Translations under genes and position numbers: made by a program | NCBI GenBank assembly: GCA_035363115.1 | Contig: DAOSEM010000012.1 | Location: forward strand, 37,546-101,545 | Length of the DNA: 64,000 nt | DNA from: Syntrophales bacterium | GTDB lineage: Bacteria > Desulfobacterota > Syntrophia > Syntrophales > PHBD01 | Direction: 5' to 3' | In this document: in pieces, positions 24,532 to 32,969 of the stretch | How the letters are laid out: each line of letters opens with the position of its first letter | Numbering within the stretch: position 1 is the stretch's first letter | Notes under the pieces: model-generated | Seen by the model: only the letters and a program-made list of their open reading frames with translations | Told to the model about the DNA's origin: nothing | Database searches by the model: none

Positions 24532-27120
24532 TCAGCCCTTGATCACGATGTTGACGAGCTTGCGGGGAACATAGACCTCCTTGACCACCTGCTTCCCCTC
24601 GATCATCTTGGCGATTTTCTCGTCCGCCCGGGCGAGCGCCTTGATCTTGTCCTCCTCCTCGTCGGCCGGCACGGTGATGCGGCTGCGGACCTTGCCGTTG
24701 ACCTGGAGCACGACGGTAATCTCCTCCTCGGAAGCCACTTCCCGGTCCCACGCCGGCCAGGTCATGTCAGCCAGGGGCGTCTTCTGGCCGAGCGTTTCCC
24801 ACAGCTCCTCGGTGATGTGGGGAACGATGGGGGCCATCATGAGAAGCACCGCCTCCACGGCCTCCCGGACCACCGAGAGGGCCTGCGTATCGCTCTTGTC
24901 CGGCCTGTTGAGCAGGTACAGGGCGTTCACCAGCTCCATGACGGCGCTGATGGCGGTATTGAAGCGGAAGCGGTCTTCCAGGTCGGCCGTGACCTTGCGG
25001 ATCGTCTGATGAGTCTTCCGGCGGAGGTTTTTCAGGTCTCCGTCCAGGGGCGTCTTCCCGTCGAAGGGGGCCACGTCCCGGATGTCTTCCAGGTATTCCT
25101 CCATGACGATCCGCCAGATGCGGCTGAGGAAGCGGAAAGAGCCTTCCACGCCCTGGTCGCTCCATTCCAGGTCCTTCTCCGGCGGCGACGCGAACAGGCA
25201 GAAGGCCCGGGCCGTGTCGGCGCCGTATTTCTTGACGAGGTAGTCGGGATCGACGATGTTCCTCAGCGATTTCGACATCTTCTCCGTTTTCCCGATGATG
25301 ACGTCGCGGTTGCAGGAAGCACATTTCCCGTCCTTGACTTCTTCCGGGAAGAGGAAGCCGTGCTCGGGGCATTTCATCGTTTCCTTGCAGACCATGCCCT
25401 GCGTGAGCAGGTTCGCGAAGGGCTCGTCCACGCCGATGACACCGAAGTCCCGGAGCATCCGCGTATAGAAGCGGGAATAGAGAAGGTGCAGGATCGCATG
25501 CTCGATCCCGCCGATGTACTGGTCCACGGGCATCCAGTAGTCCAGGGCCTTCCGGTCCAGGCCGGGCTTGACGTCGTGGACGGCACAGCAGAACCGGTCG
25601 AAATACCAGGAGGATTCCACGAAGGTGTCCATTGTGTCGGTCTCGCGCCGGGCGGGGCCGCTGCAGCCGGGACAGGTCGTCTCGGCGAAGGCCTTGTGCC
25701 GCGCCAGGGGCGAGCCGCCCTCTCCGGTCAGCTCCACGTCCATCGGCAGGACCACCGGGAGGTCTTTCTCGGGGACCGGCACGGTGCCGCACTTCTCGCA
25801 GTAGATCATGGGAATCGGAGCGCCCCAGTAGCGCTGGCGCGAAATTCCCCAGTCGCGGAGGCGGTACTGGATGGTCCGCTGGCCCCGCTTCAGGGAGATC
25901 AGGTGGTCCGCGATGGCGTCCAGGGCTTTCATGTTCTCCATCCCGTTGAACGGTCCGGAGTTCACGAGGATCCCCTCGTCGACGTAGGCCTCCGTCATGG
26001 TCTGGACGTTGAGCGCCCGGTTCGGCGGCTGGATGACCACGATGAGCGGAAGGTTGTACTTCTTGGCAAACTCGAAGTCGCGCTGGTCGTGGGTCGGCAC
26101 CGCCATGACGCAACCCGTGCCGTAGTCGGCCAGGACGAAGTTGGCGGCAAAGATGGGCATCTTCTTGTGGGTCACGGGGTTCAGGCAGTACGACTCCAGA
26201 AAGACGCCTTCCTTCTCATAATAGTCGGAGGTGCGGAGGTTCTTGTCCTGCCGCTTGATCTTCTCGACGAACTCCTGGACCTCCTTCTCGCACTCCTTGC
26301 CTTTCGCCAGCTCCAGGACCAGGGGGTGCTCCGCGGCGACCAGCATGAACGTGGCCCCGTAAATGGTGTCCTGCCGGGTGGTGAAGACCTTGATCTCGCC
26401 GTTGCCGTCGGCCATGGGAAAGATCATCTCGAAGCCGTGGCTCTTGCCGATCCAGTTGCGCTGCATGGTAAGAACCCGCTCGGGCCAGCCGGACAGCCGG
26501 TCGCAGCCTTCCAGGAGCTCCTCCACGTAGGCGGTGATCCGGAAGAACCACTGGTCCAGGGTCTTCTCCACCACCTCGGTGGAGCAGCGCCAGCACAGCC
26601 CCGCCTCCACCTGCTCGTTGGCCAGGACCGTCTGGCACTTGGAGCACCAGTTCACCGAGGAGGTCTTCTTGTAGGCAAGGCCCTTTTCGTACATCCACAG
26701 GAAGAAGAGCTGCTCCCACTTGTAGTAGAAGGGCTCGCAGGTGGAGATCTCCCGGTCCCAGTCGTAGCTGAAGCCCATACGCTTGAGCTGCTTCTTCATG
26801 TTGGCGATGTTGTCGTTCGTCCAGACGGCGGGATGGATGCCCCGCTCGATGGCGGCGTTCTCGGCGGGCATGCCGAAGGCGTCCCAGCCCATGGGGTGCA
26901 GGACATTGAACCCCCTCATCCGCTTGTAGCGGGACACGACGTCGCCGATGGCGTAGTTGCGGACGTGGCCGATGTGGATCCGGCCGGATGGATAGGGAAA
27001 CATCTCCAGGAGGTAGTACTTCTTCCGCGAGGGGTCCTCATGGACGTGGAACGTCTTGTTCTCCTCCCACTTCGTCTGCCATTTCTCTTCGATTTCCCAG
27101 GGGTTGTACTTGATGTTCAT
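24532..27120 (-). CDS. leuS: Leucyl-tRNA synthetase
   Basis: This 862-residue class Ia synthetase has the HIGH motif in PYPSGRIHIGHVRNY near the N-terminus, the editing domain with TGCVMAVPTHDQRDFEFAKKY, and KMSKS in GKTEKMSKSLRN. Length is typical of bacterial LeuRS. A cysteine pair (CASC in the KDGKCASCNRD segment) is a zinc-type insertion. The ATG at 27120 has GGGAG about 7 nt upstream; an in-frame extension to 27162 is not needed. It lies between nusB and lptE on the same strand. Confidence 0.97.
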   Translation of the reverse strand: MNIKYNPWEIEEKWQTKWEENKTFHVHEDPSRKKYYLLEMFPYPSGRIHIGHVRNYAIGDVVSRYKRMRGFNVLHPMGWDAFGMPAENAAIERGIHPAVWTNDNIANMKKQLKRMGFSYDWDREISTCEPFYYKWEQLFFLWMYEKGLAYKKTSSVNWCSKCQTVLANEQVEAGLCWRCSTEVVEKTLDQWFFRITAYVEELLEGCDRLSGWPERVLTMQRNWIGKSHGFEMIFPMADGNGEIKVFTTRQDTIYGATFMLVAAEHPLVLELAKGKECEKEVQEFVEKIKRQDKNLRTSDYYEKEGVFLESYCLNPVTHKKMPIFAANFVLADYGTGCVMAVPTHDQRDFEFAKKYNLPLIVVIQPPNRALNVQTMTEAYVDEGILVNSGPFNGMENMKALDAIADHLISLKRGQRTIQYRLRDWGISRQRYWGAPIPMIYCEKCGTVPVPEKDLPVVLPMDVELTGEGGSPLARHKAFAETTCPGCSGPARRETDTMDTFVESSWYFDRFCCAVHDVKPGLDRKALDYWMPVDQYIGGIEHAILHLLYSRFYTRMLRDFGVIGVDEPFANLLTQGMVCKETMKCPEHGFLFPEEVKDGKCASCNRDVIIGKTEKMSKSLRNIVDPDYLVKKYGADTARAFCLFASPPEKDLEWSDQGVEGSFRFLSRIWRIVMEEYLEDIRDVAPFDGKTPLDGDLKNLRRKTHQTIRKVTADLEDRFRFNTAISAVMELVNALYLLNRPDKSDTQALSVVREAVEAVLLMMAPIVPHITEELWETLGQKTPLADMTWPAWDREVASEEEITVVLQVNGKVRSRITVPADEEEDKIKALARADEKIAKMIEGKQVVKEVYVPRKLVNIVIKG

Positions 27121-27222
27121 GGCGGGCTCCCTTAGCGTAGAGATGTTGTCCCTCCGTAACACAACGGGTCTGTTCTTTCAACAGGATTGGGGAAAAACGG
27201 GCTGTTGCGGGGCGGCAAACCC

Positions 27223-27720
27223 TCAGTCCGGGCTCGACTCCGGACCGGGCGGCTCTTCCCCGCCGGACGGTTCCGTACCGGGCTGGGGTTCCGGGGGCTT
27301 TGGCTCTCGTCCGAAGCGGCCGTGCAGGGCGTCGAGGATGCCGTTGATGAAGGCCCCCGAGTTTTCGGATCCGAAGAGCTTTCCCAGGTCGATGGCCTCG
27401 TTGAGGGCCACCTTGGGGGGAATGTCCGGGCAGAACCGGAGCTCGTAGACGGCCATCCGGAGGATGGCCTTGTCGACCTTGGACATGCGGGGAAGGGACC
27501 AGTGCTCGGAGCAGCTCCCGATGAGCCCGTCGATCTCGTCCCGCCGCTCCCACGTCCCGGTCACCAGGTCCGCGGTGAATTCGCGTGCGTCCGCCGGCAT
27601 CTCCGAACGGTCGAAGTTCTGCCAGTAGTGTTCAAGAGCTTCCCAGGGGTCCCGTTCCTGGACATCGAGGCCGTAAAGGATCTGTACGGCCGCTTCCCGG
27701 GCCTTTCTTCTGACTTGCAT
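27223..27720 (-). CDS. nusB: Transcription antitermination factor NusB
   Basis: This 165-residue protein matches NusB: RRKAREAAVQILYGLDVQ at the start, SKVDKAILRMAVYELRFCPDIPPKVALNEAIDLGKLFGSENSGAFINGILDAL at the core C-terminus. It binds boxA RNA with NusE during rRNA antitermination. A tail of about 28 residues rich in Pro, Glu and Gly extends beyond the usual end. ribH-nusB order is widespread. The ribosome site before the ATG is weak. Confidence 0.93.
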   Translation of the reverse strand: MQVRRKAREAAVQILYGLDVQERDPWEALEHYWQNFDRSEMPADAREFTADLVTGTWERRDEIDGLIGSCSEHWSLPRMSKVDKAILRMAVYELRFCPDIPPKVALNEAIDLGKLFGSENSGAFINGILDALHGRFGREPKPPEPQPGTEPSGGEEPPGPESSPD

Positions 27721-27750
27721 GGGTATTGATGCCGCCTTCCGGCGGGCCTT

Positions 27751-28215
27751 TCAGATTTTCCGGAAGAGGTCGACCATCTCGATGGCCGTCATGGCCGCAT
27801 CCCAGCCCTTGTTGCCCGACTTCGAGCCGGCACGCTCGATGGCCTGCTCGATCGTGTCGGTCGTGAGGACTCCAAAGGCGACGGGAACTTCCGTCTCCAG
27901 CCCGACCATGGCGATTCCCTTGGTCGTCTCGGCGCTGATGTACTCGAAGTGGGGCGTGGCCCCCCGGATGACCGCCCCCAGGCAGATCACGGCATCGAAC
28001 CGGCCGCTCTTGGCTATCTTCTTCGCCGCCAGCGGCAGCTCGAAGGCCCCCGGGACCTTGTAGACCTGGATGTCCTTCTCGTCGGCGCCGGCCCGGACGA
28101 GGGCGTCTAGGGCTCCCTCGATGAGGCGGCCGCAGATGAAGTCGTTGAAGCGGCTGGCGATGATCCCGAACCGCATTCCCTTGGCAACGATCTTTCCTTC
28201 CACCGTTTTCGGCAT
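27751..28215 (-). CDS. ribH: 6,7-dimethyl-8-ribityllumazine synthase
   Basis: This 154-residue protein is a lumazine synthase: GIIASRFNDFICGRLIEGAL, VYKVPGAFELPLAAKKIA, CLGAVIRGATPHFEYIS with the active-site His, and GVLTTDTIEQAIERAGSKSGNKGWDAAMTAIEM. It condenses the ribityl-aminouracil with the dihydroxybutanone phosphate made by RibBA. GGAG precedes the ATG at 28215; in-frame sequence further upstream is read-through of the intergenic repeat. It is separated from ribBA by 203 bp containing that repeat. Confidence 0.95.
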   Translation of the reverse strand: MPKTVEGKIVAKGMRFGIIASRFNDFICGRLIEGALDALVRAGADEKDIQVYKVPGAFELPLAAKKIAKSGRFDAVICLGAVIRGATPHFEYISAETTKGIAMVGLETEVPVAFGVLTTDTIEQAIERAGSKSGNKGWDAAMTAIEMVDLFRKI

Positions 28216-28237
28216 GGCTTTTCTCCATTCCCGTCCA

Positions 28238-28359
28238 GGGCCGTTGAAAAACGGCTGCCTGCTGCATTTCCCTCTTCCTTCGCCACTCGACGTACGAAAC
28301 GAAATGACTCGCGGCTCAGGATTTCGGGCGTCTTGCATCCAACCCTTTTTGAACAGCCC
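28238..28359 (-). repeat. Palindromic intergenic repeat, copy R1
   Basis: About 122 bp whose complement runs from GGGCTGTTCAAAAA through a GTACGTCG centre to a GAGGGAAATGCAGCA segment and TTTTTCAACGGCC. The outer ends are complementary, so the unit can form a long imperfect hairpin. It matches copies at 42794, 42906, 56253 and 59285. Confidence 0.75.
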
Positions 28360-28418
28360 GGGGCAAAGGTCTTGTCCTCTCCAAGAGGGGACGGGTTTCC
28401 ATCCGTCCCCGAATCCGT

Positions 28419-29624
28419 CTACACACCGTTGAGCATGTGCCCCATCTTCTTCTTTTTCACCGCCAGGTACCGGATACTGCTGTCCGTCGGCTCGATCTCG
28501 ATGGGGACCCGCTCGGTGATGGTGATGCCGTATCCCTCCAGGCCGACCACCTTGCGGGGATTGTTCGTCATGAGCCGCATCTTGCGGACTCCCTGGTCCG
28601 CGAGGATCTGGGCGCCGATGCCGTAGTCCCGGAGGTCCGCCTTGAACCCCAGATCGAGATTCGCCTCCACGGTGTCGCGGCCCTGTTCCTGCAGCTCGTA
28701 GGCCTTGATCTTGTTCACCAGGCCGATGCCCCGGCCTTCCTGGTGCATGTAGACGATCACGCCCTTGCCTTCTTCCTCCACCATTTTCATGGCCGTCTGG
28801 AGCTGATCGCCACAGTCGCAGCGGAGGGACCCGAAGATGTCGCCGGTGGCGCACTCGGAGTGCACCCGGACGAGGACCTCGTCTTCCGGCGTGATCTCAC
28901 CCTTGACGAGGGCGATGTGGAGGATGTCGTCCACGTCGTTCTCATAGATGGTGATGCGGAAATCGCCGCCGAACTTCGTCGGCAGCATGGCCGAGGCGGA
29001 GCGGTGGATGAGCCGTTCGTGCTGCATGCGGAACTCGATCAAGTCCGCGATGGTGATGATCTTGAGCCGGTGCTCCGCGGCGAAGATTTCCAGGTCGGGC
29101 ATGCGGGCCATCGTCCCGTCATCCTTCATGACCTCACAGATGACGCCGGAAGGCTTGAGTCCCGCCAGGCGGGCCAGGTCGACGGAACCCTCCGTCTGGC
29201 CCGTTCGTACGAGGACGCCGCCCTTGCGGGCCCGGATCGGGAAAATGTGGCCCGGGCTGACCAGGTCCTCCGGCCGGGCGCTGTCGTCCACGGCCGCCCG
29301 GATGGTAGTGGCCCGGTCGGCCGCCGAGATCCCCGTGGACACCCCGTGCTTCGCCTCGATGGAGACGGTGAAGGCCGTGCCGAAGCGGGACCGGTTGTCC
29401 CGCACCATGGGGTACAGGTGGAGCCGGTCGGCGTGGTCTTCCGTCAGGGTCAGGCAGATGAGGCCCCTTCCATAGCGGGCCATGAAATTGACGGCCTCCG
29501 GCGTGGCGAACTGGGCCGCCATGCAGAGATCGCCCTCGTTTTCGCGGTCCTCGTCGTCGACGAGGATGACCATCCGGCCATTCCGGATGTCTTCCAATGC
29601 TTCCTTGATCGAACTGACAGCCAT
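28419..29624 (-). CDS. ribBA: Bifunctional RibBA (DHBP synthase / GTP cyclohydrolase II)
   Basis: This 401-residue fusion has an N-terminal DHBP synthase domain (VDDEDRENEGDLCMAA, HTP-type region HGVSTGISAADRATTI, GHIFPIRARKGGVLVRTGQTE) and a C-terminal GTP cyclohydrolase II domain from about residue 205 with the zinc ligands in CATGDIFGSLRCDCG and the HQEGRGIGLVNKIKAYELQEQG motif. It supplies both precursors of riboflavin. It begins 3 nt downstream of the ribE stop. The end (VKKKKMGHMLNGV) is typical. Confidence 0.97.
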   Translation of the reverse strand: MAVSSIKEALEDIRNGRMVILVDDEDRENEGDLCMAAQFATPEAVNFMARYGRGLICLTLTEDHADRLHLYPMVRDNRSRFGTAFTVSIEAKHGVSTGISAADRATTIRAAVDDSARPEDLVSPGHIFPIRARKGGVLVRTGQTEGSVDLARLAGLKPSGVICEVMKDDGTMARMPDLEIFAAEHRLKIITIADLIEFRMQHERLIHRSASAMLPTKFGGDFRITIYENDVDDILHIALVKGEITPEDEVLVRVHSECATGDIFGSLRCDCGDQLQTAMKMVEEEGKGVIVYMHQEGRGIGLVNKIKAYELQEQGRDTVEANLDLGFKADLRDYGIGAQILADQGVRKMRLMTNNPRKVVGLEGYGITITERVPIEIEPTDSSIRYLAVKKKKMGHMLNGV

Positions 29625-29627
29625 GTC

Positions 29628-30278
29628 TCAATGTCCCTTGCCGAAGCCGTGCTCCGCCAGGAAGGCCAGGTCGATCCCCCGGCCGCCCTTTCCTCCCGGC
29701 AGAAGCTTCTCGATGTATTTGCCCAGAATGTCCGTCTCGATGTTCACGGCGTCGGCCACTTTCCGGAATCCCAGGGTGGTCTGCCCCGCCGTGTGGGGGA
29801 TGACGTTAACATAGAAACGGTTATTTTCACAACGGTTTACCGTCAGGCTGATGCCGTCCACCGCGACGGAGCCTTTTTCGACGATGTACTTCGCCAACTC
29901 CCCGGGAATCTCGAAGCCGAAGACGATCGAGGTGCCCCGGTCGGTCTTCTCGACGATCCGCCCCACGGCATCCACGTGGCCCAGGACGAGGTGCCCGCCG
30001 AGGAAATCCGTCAGGCGCAGGGCCTTCTCCAGGTTCACCCGCGCCCCCGTCCGGAGTCCCTTCAGGGTCGTCCGCTCCAGGGTCTCCGCCGAGACGTCGG
30101 CGGAGAAGCGGTTCCCGTCCCGTGTCGTCACCGTGAGGCAGGCCCCGTTGACGGCGATGCTGTCGCCGGTCTTGATGTCCGAAAGATCCAGGGCGGAATC
30201 CACTTCCAGCCGACCCTCGGGACCCTTCTTCGCAAGCCCCCGGACGGTGCCGAACCCCTGGATGATCCCCGTGAACAT
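29628..30278 (-). CDS. ribE: Riboflavin synthase alpha subunit
   Basis: This 216-residue protein starts MFTGIIQGFGTV and shows the two homologous lumazine-binding barrels (GDSIAVNGACLTVT in the first, GSVAVDGISLTVNRCENNRFYVNVIPHT in the second). It dismutates two lumazines to riboflavin. The ATG at 30278 is preferred over a TTG at 30287. It sits between nrdR and ribBA. The deaminase/reductase gene ribD, often found just before ribE, is not here. Confidence 0.95.
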   Translation of the reverse strand: MFTGIIQGFGTVRGLAKKGPEGRLEVDSALDLSDIKTGDSIAVNGACLTVTTRDGNRFSADVSAETLERTTLKGLRTGARVNLEKALRLTDFLGGHLVLGHVDAVGRIVEKTDRGTSIVFGFEIPGELAKYIVEKGSVAVDGISLTVNRCENNRFYVNVIPHTAGQTTLGFRKVADAVNIETDILGKYIEKLLPGGKGGRGIDLAFLAEHGFGKGH

Positions 30279-30302
30279 GATCCGCAATCCCCGGCCTTCC
30301 GG

Positions 30303-30773
30303 CTATTTCTGATTCTTCTTGTTGACCTGGAGGAAGTCCTGCAACTCCTCCATGAAGTCCCCAACGTCCTTGAAGGACCGGTACACCGAGGCGAACCGAA
30401 CGTAGGCCACGCCGTCGAGCTCTTTCAGCTCCCGCATGACCTGCTCCCCGATGTCCGTCGAGGGGATCTCCTTTCCCTGGTACTCCTGGCAGGCCTGCTC
30501 GATCCGCTCGATGATCGCCTCGATCGCCTCCGTGGGGATGGGCCGCTTCTCGCAGGCCTTCTTGATGCCGTTTTTGATCTTCAGCATGTCGAAGGGCTCC
30601 CGGCGGCCGTCCTTCTTGACCACCACCGGCAGGACTTCCTCGACGTACTCGTAGGTCGTAAAGCGCTTTCCGCAGCCCAGGCATTCCCTGCGGCGGCGGA
30701 TGGAGTTGCTGTCCTTGCTCACCCGGGAATCGATGACCTTGTTTTCCGCGTTTCCGCAGAACGGGCATTTCAT
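30303..30773 (-). CDS. nrdR: Transcriptional repressor NrdR
   Basis: This 156-residue protein has the zinc-ribbon start MKCPFCGNAENKVIDSRVSKD...RRRRECLGCGKRFTTYEYVE followed by an ATP-cone (VVKKDGRREPFDMLKIKNGIKKACEKRPI). NrdR senses (d)ATP and represses ribonucleotide reductase genes. Its ATG overlaps the stop of the dCMP deaminase gene (ATGA). A C-terminal tail rich in Lys and Gln follows the ATP-cone. Confidence 0.96.
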   Translation of the reverse strand: MKCPFCGNAENKVIDSRVSKDSNSIRRRRECLGCGKRFTTYEYVEEVLPVVVKKDGRREPFDMLKIKNGIKKACEKRPIPTEAIEAIIERIEQACQEYQGKEIPSTDIGEQVMRELKELDGVAYVRFASVYRSFKDVGDFMEELQDFLQVNKKNQK

Positions 30774-31225
30774 GTTCTGGACACCTCGATGCCCGCCTCC
30801 TGGAGCATCTCCGCCGCCAGGCCGTCCTGGTAGCCGTCGCGGATGACGATCCGGATGATCCCCGCGTTGATGATCATCTTCGCGCAGATCACACAGGGCT
30901 GGTTCGTGCAGTACAGGGTCGCTCCCCGGACGCTGACGCCATGGAGGGCCGCCTGGATGATGGCGTTCTGCTCCGCGTGCAGCCCCCGGCACAACTCGTG
31001 GCGCTCCCCCGAGGGGACATTCATCTCCAGCCGGAGACAGCCCCGGTCGAGGCAGTGGGCCATCCCGGAGGGGGCGCCGTTGTACCCCGTGGACAGGATC
31101 CGCCGGTCCCGGACCAGGGCCGCCCCGACCTTGCGCCGCACACAGGTGGAGCGCCGGGCGACGACCCCGACGATGTCCATGAAGTACTCGTCCCAGGAGG
31201 GACGCTTCGCCCCGTCTTCCGTCAT
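30770..31225 (-). CDS. dCMP deaminase (ComEB-like)
   Basis: This 151-residue zinc deaminase has the catalytic HAEQNAI motif and PCVICAK, with an N-terminal WDEYFMDIVGVVARRSTCVRRKVGAALVRD typical of dCMP deaminases. It converts dCMP to dUMP for thymidylate synthesis, which fits its position between glyA (folate one-carbon donor) and nrdR. It overlaps both neighbours by 4 nt, showing translational coupling. Confidence 0.93.
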   Translation of the reverse strand: MTEDGAKRPSWDEYFMDIVGVVARRSTCVRRKVGAALVRDRRILSTGYNGAPSGMAHCLDRGCLRLEMNVPSGERHELCRGLHAEQNAIIQAALHGVSVRGATLYCTNQPCVICAKMIINAGIIRIVIRDGYQDGLAAEMLQEAGIEVSRT

Positions 31226-32478
31226 GACCCCGCCCGGATCCGCTCCGCGTAGAGAGGGAACCGCTCGCAGAGGGCCGAGACATCCGCCCGGACCTCCGCC
31301 ACCAGGGCCTCGTTTGCGGGATCCCGGAGGACCCGGGCGATCCAGCCCGCGATGAGGCGCATCTCGTCTTCCTTCATCCCCCGGGTCGTCAGGGCCGGCG
31401 TGCCGATCCGGATCCCGCTGGTCACCATGGGACCCCTCGTGTCGAAGGGGATGCCGTTCTTGTTGACGGTGATGCCGGCCCGGTCGAGGACTTCCTGGGC
31501 GTCCCTGCCGGTTACGCCCGCTTCCGTCAGGTCCACCAGCATCAGGTGGTTGTCGGTTCCACCGGAGACAAGGCGGAAGCCTTCCTTCATGAGCGTATCG
31601 GCGACGGCCTTCGCGTTCTTCACGATCTGCGCCTGGTAGTCCCGGAAGGCCGGCTGCAGCGCCTCCTGGAAGGCTACGGCCTTCGCCGCGATGACGTGCA
31701 TCAGCGGCCCCCCCTGCATGCCCGGAAAGACCCGGCTGTTCAAGGCCTGGGCGAAGTCCTGGCGGCACATGACGAGTCCGCCGCGGGGGCCCCGGAGGGT
31801 CTTGTGGGTCGTCGAGGTGACGAACTCGCAGACGGAAATCGGCGAGGGGTGCAGCCCCACGGCCACGAGGCCCGCGATGTGGGCGATGTCGGCCATGATG
31901 AAGGCCCCGACCGAGTCGGCGACCCGCCGGAAGGCCTCGAAGTCGATGGTCCGGGGATAAGCGCTGGCGCCGACGACGATCAGCTTCGGCTTGTGCTTCT
32001 TCGCCTGGTCCTCCACCTCGTTGAAGTCGATGGTTTCCGTGTCCTTCCGGACACCGTAGGCCACGACGTTGTACAGTTTCCCGGAGAAGTTGGCGGGGCT
32101 GCCGTGGGAGAGGTGCCCGCCGTGGGAGAGGTTCATGCCCAGAACCGTGTCGCCCGGCTGGAGGGTGGCGAAGTAGACGGCCATGTTCGCCTGGGTGCCC
32201 GAGTGGGGCTGGACGTTCGCGTGGTCGGCGCCGAAGAGCTTCTTGCAGCGCTCGATGGCCAGCGTTTCGGCCACGTCCACGTACTCGCATCCGCCGTAGT
32301 AGCGCTTCGCAGGGTAGCCCTCGGCGTACTTGTTCGTCATGATGCTGCCCTGAGCCTCCAGAACGGCCTCGCTGACGAAGTTCTCCGAGGCGATCATCTC
32401 CAGTTTGCCGGCCTGCCGGACCGTCTCCTGCAGAATGGCGTCGGCGATCTCCGGATCGGTCTTTTTCAGGTTCGTCAT
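31222..32478 (-). CDS. glyA: Serine hydroxymethyltransferase
   Basis: This 418-residue PLP enzyme has ASENFVSEAVLEAQGS near the start, the PLP-lysine motif TSTTHKTLRGPRGG, and QGGPLMHVIAAKAVAF. It transfers the serine hydroxymethyl group to tetrahydrofolate. Length matches bacterial GlyA. It starts 29 nt after the rpiB stop and overlaps the dCMP deaminase start. Confidence 0.97.
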   Translation of the reverse strand: MTNLKKTDPEIADAILQETVRQAGKLEMIASENFVSEAVLEAQGSIMTNKYAEGYPAKRYYGGCEYVDVAETLAIERCKKLFGADHANVQPHSGTQANMAVYFATLQPGDTVLGMNLSHGGHLSHGSPANFSGKLYNVVAYGVRKDTETIDFNEVEDQAKKHKPKLIVVGASAYPRTIDFEAFRRVADSVGAFIMADIAHIAGLVAVGLHPSPISVCEFVTSTTHKTLRGPRGGLVMCRQDFAQALNSRVFPGMQGGPLMHVIAAKAVAFQEALQPAFRDYQAQIVKNAKAVADTLMKEGFRLVSGGTDNHLMLVDLTEAGVTGRDAQEVLDRAGITVNKNGIPFDTRGPMVTSGIRIGTPALTTRGMKEDEMRLIAGWIARVLRDPANEALVAEVRADVSALCERFPLYAERIRAGS

Positions 32479-32507
32479 GGGTTCCGTCTTCCTCCCGTTC
32501 TCGTGGT

Positions 32508-32969
32508 TTATTTGAGGTGCAGGGTTTCCTCGATCCCGCGGATCTTGTCAAGGCGCTGCGCGTGGCGCCCCCCTTCGAATTCCGTCAGGAGCCATGTCCG
32601 GACGATGCGCCGGGCCGTCTCCGGATCGGTCTTGCGTCCCGCCAGAACGAGGACGTTGCTGTCGTTATGGAGGCGGCTCATGCGGGCCGTCTCCTCGTCC
32701 AGGCACAGGGCCGCCCGGACACCGGGATACCGGTTGGCGGCAATGGCCATGCCGATGCCGGAGCCGCAGACGAGGATCCCCCGGGGAAACCGGCCCGCCG
32801 CGACGGCCTCCGCCACGGCGCGGGCGAAGTCGGGGTAATCCACGGGCTCCGGGCCGTTCGTGCCGGCGTCCGTTACGGGGATGTTCCCCTTGACCAGGAT
32901 CGCCTTGACGGCTTCCTTCAGGTCGTAACCAGCGTGGTCGGCGCCGAGAATGAGGGGCTGCATGTTCAT
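32508..32969 (-). CDS. rpiB: Ribose-5-phosphate isomerase B
   Basis: This 153-residue protein has ILGADHAGYDLKEAVKAIL, VDYPDFARAVAEAV, the catalytic LVCGSGIGMAIAANRYPGVRAALC and HNDSNVLVLAGR, all typical of RpiB/LacAB sugar isomerases. It interconverts ribose 5-phosphate and ribulose 5-phosphate; the latter feeds riboflavin synthesis downstream in the same run. The ATG at 32969 overlaps the fabF stop (ATGA). Confidence 0.95.
   Translation of the reverse strand: MNMQPLILGADHAGYDLKEAVKAILVKGNIPVTDAGTNGPEPVDYPDFARAVAEAVAAGRFPRGILVCGSGIGMAIAANRYPGVRAALCLDEETARMSRLHNDSNVLVLAGRKTDPETARRIVRTWLLTEFEGGRHAQRLDKIRGIEETLHLK

Noticed and set aside
24388..27135. A 915-codon plus-strand reading frame opposite leuS
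   Set aside because: It is the antisense shadow of the GC-rich leuS gene; its product is low-complexity (His, Asp, Val, Gly rich) with no family resemblance and no ribosome site.
28216..28854. An N-terminal extension of RibH reading through to 28854
   Set aside because: The in-frame sequence is the R1 repeat and the antisense or shifted frame of ribBA; the ATG at 28215 has a ribosome site and gives the normal length.
28437..30833. A 798-codon plus-strand frame opposite ribBA, ribE and nrdR
   Set aside because: It spans three well-supported minus-strand genes and has biased antisense composition.
30774..31283. An N-terminal extension of NrdR over the dCMP deaminase gene
   Set aside because: NrdR always starts at its zinc ribbon; the ATG at 30773 overlaps the deaminase stop, and the extension is a shadow frame of that gene.
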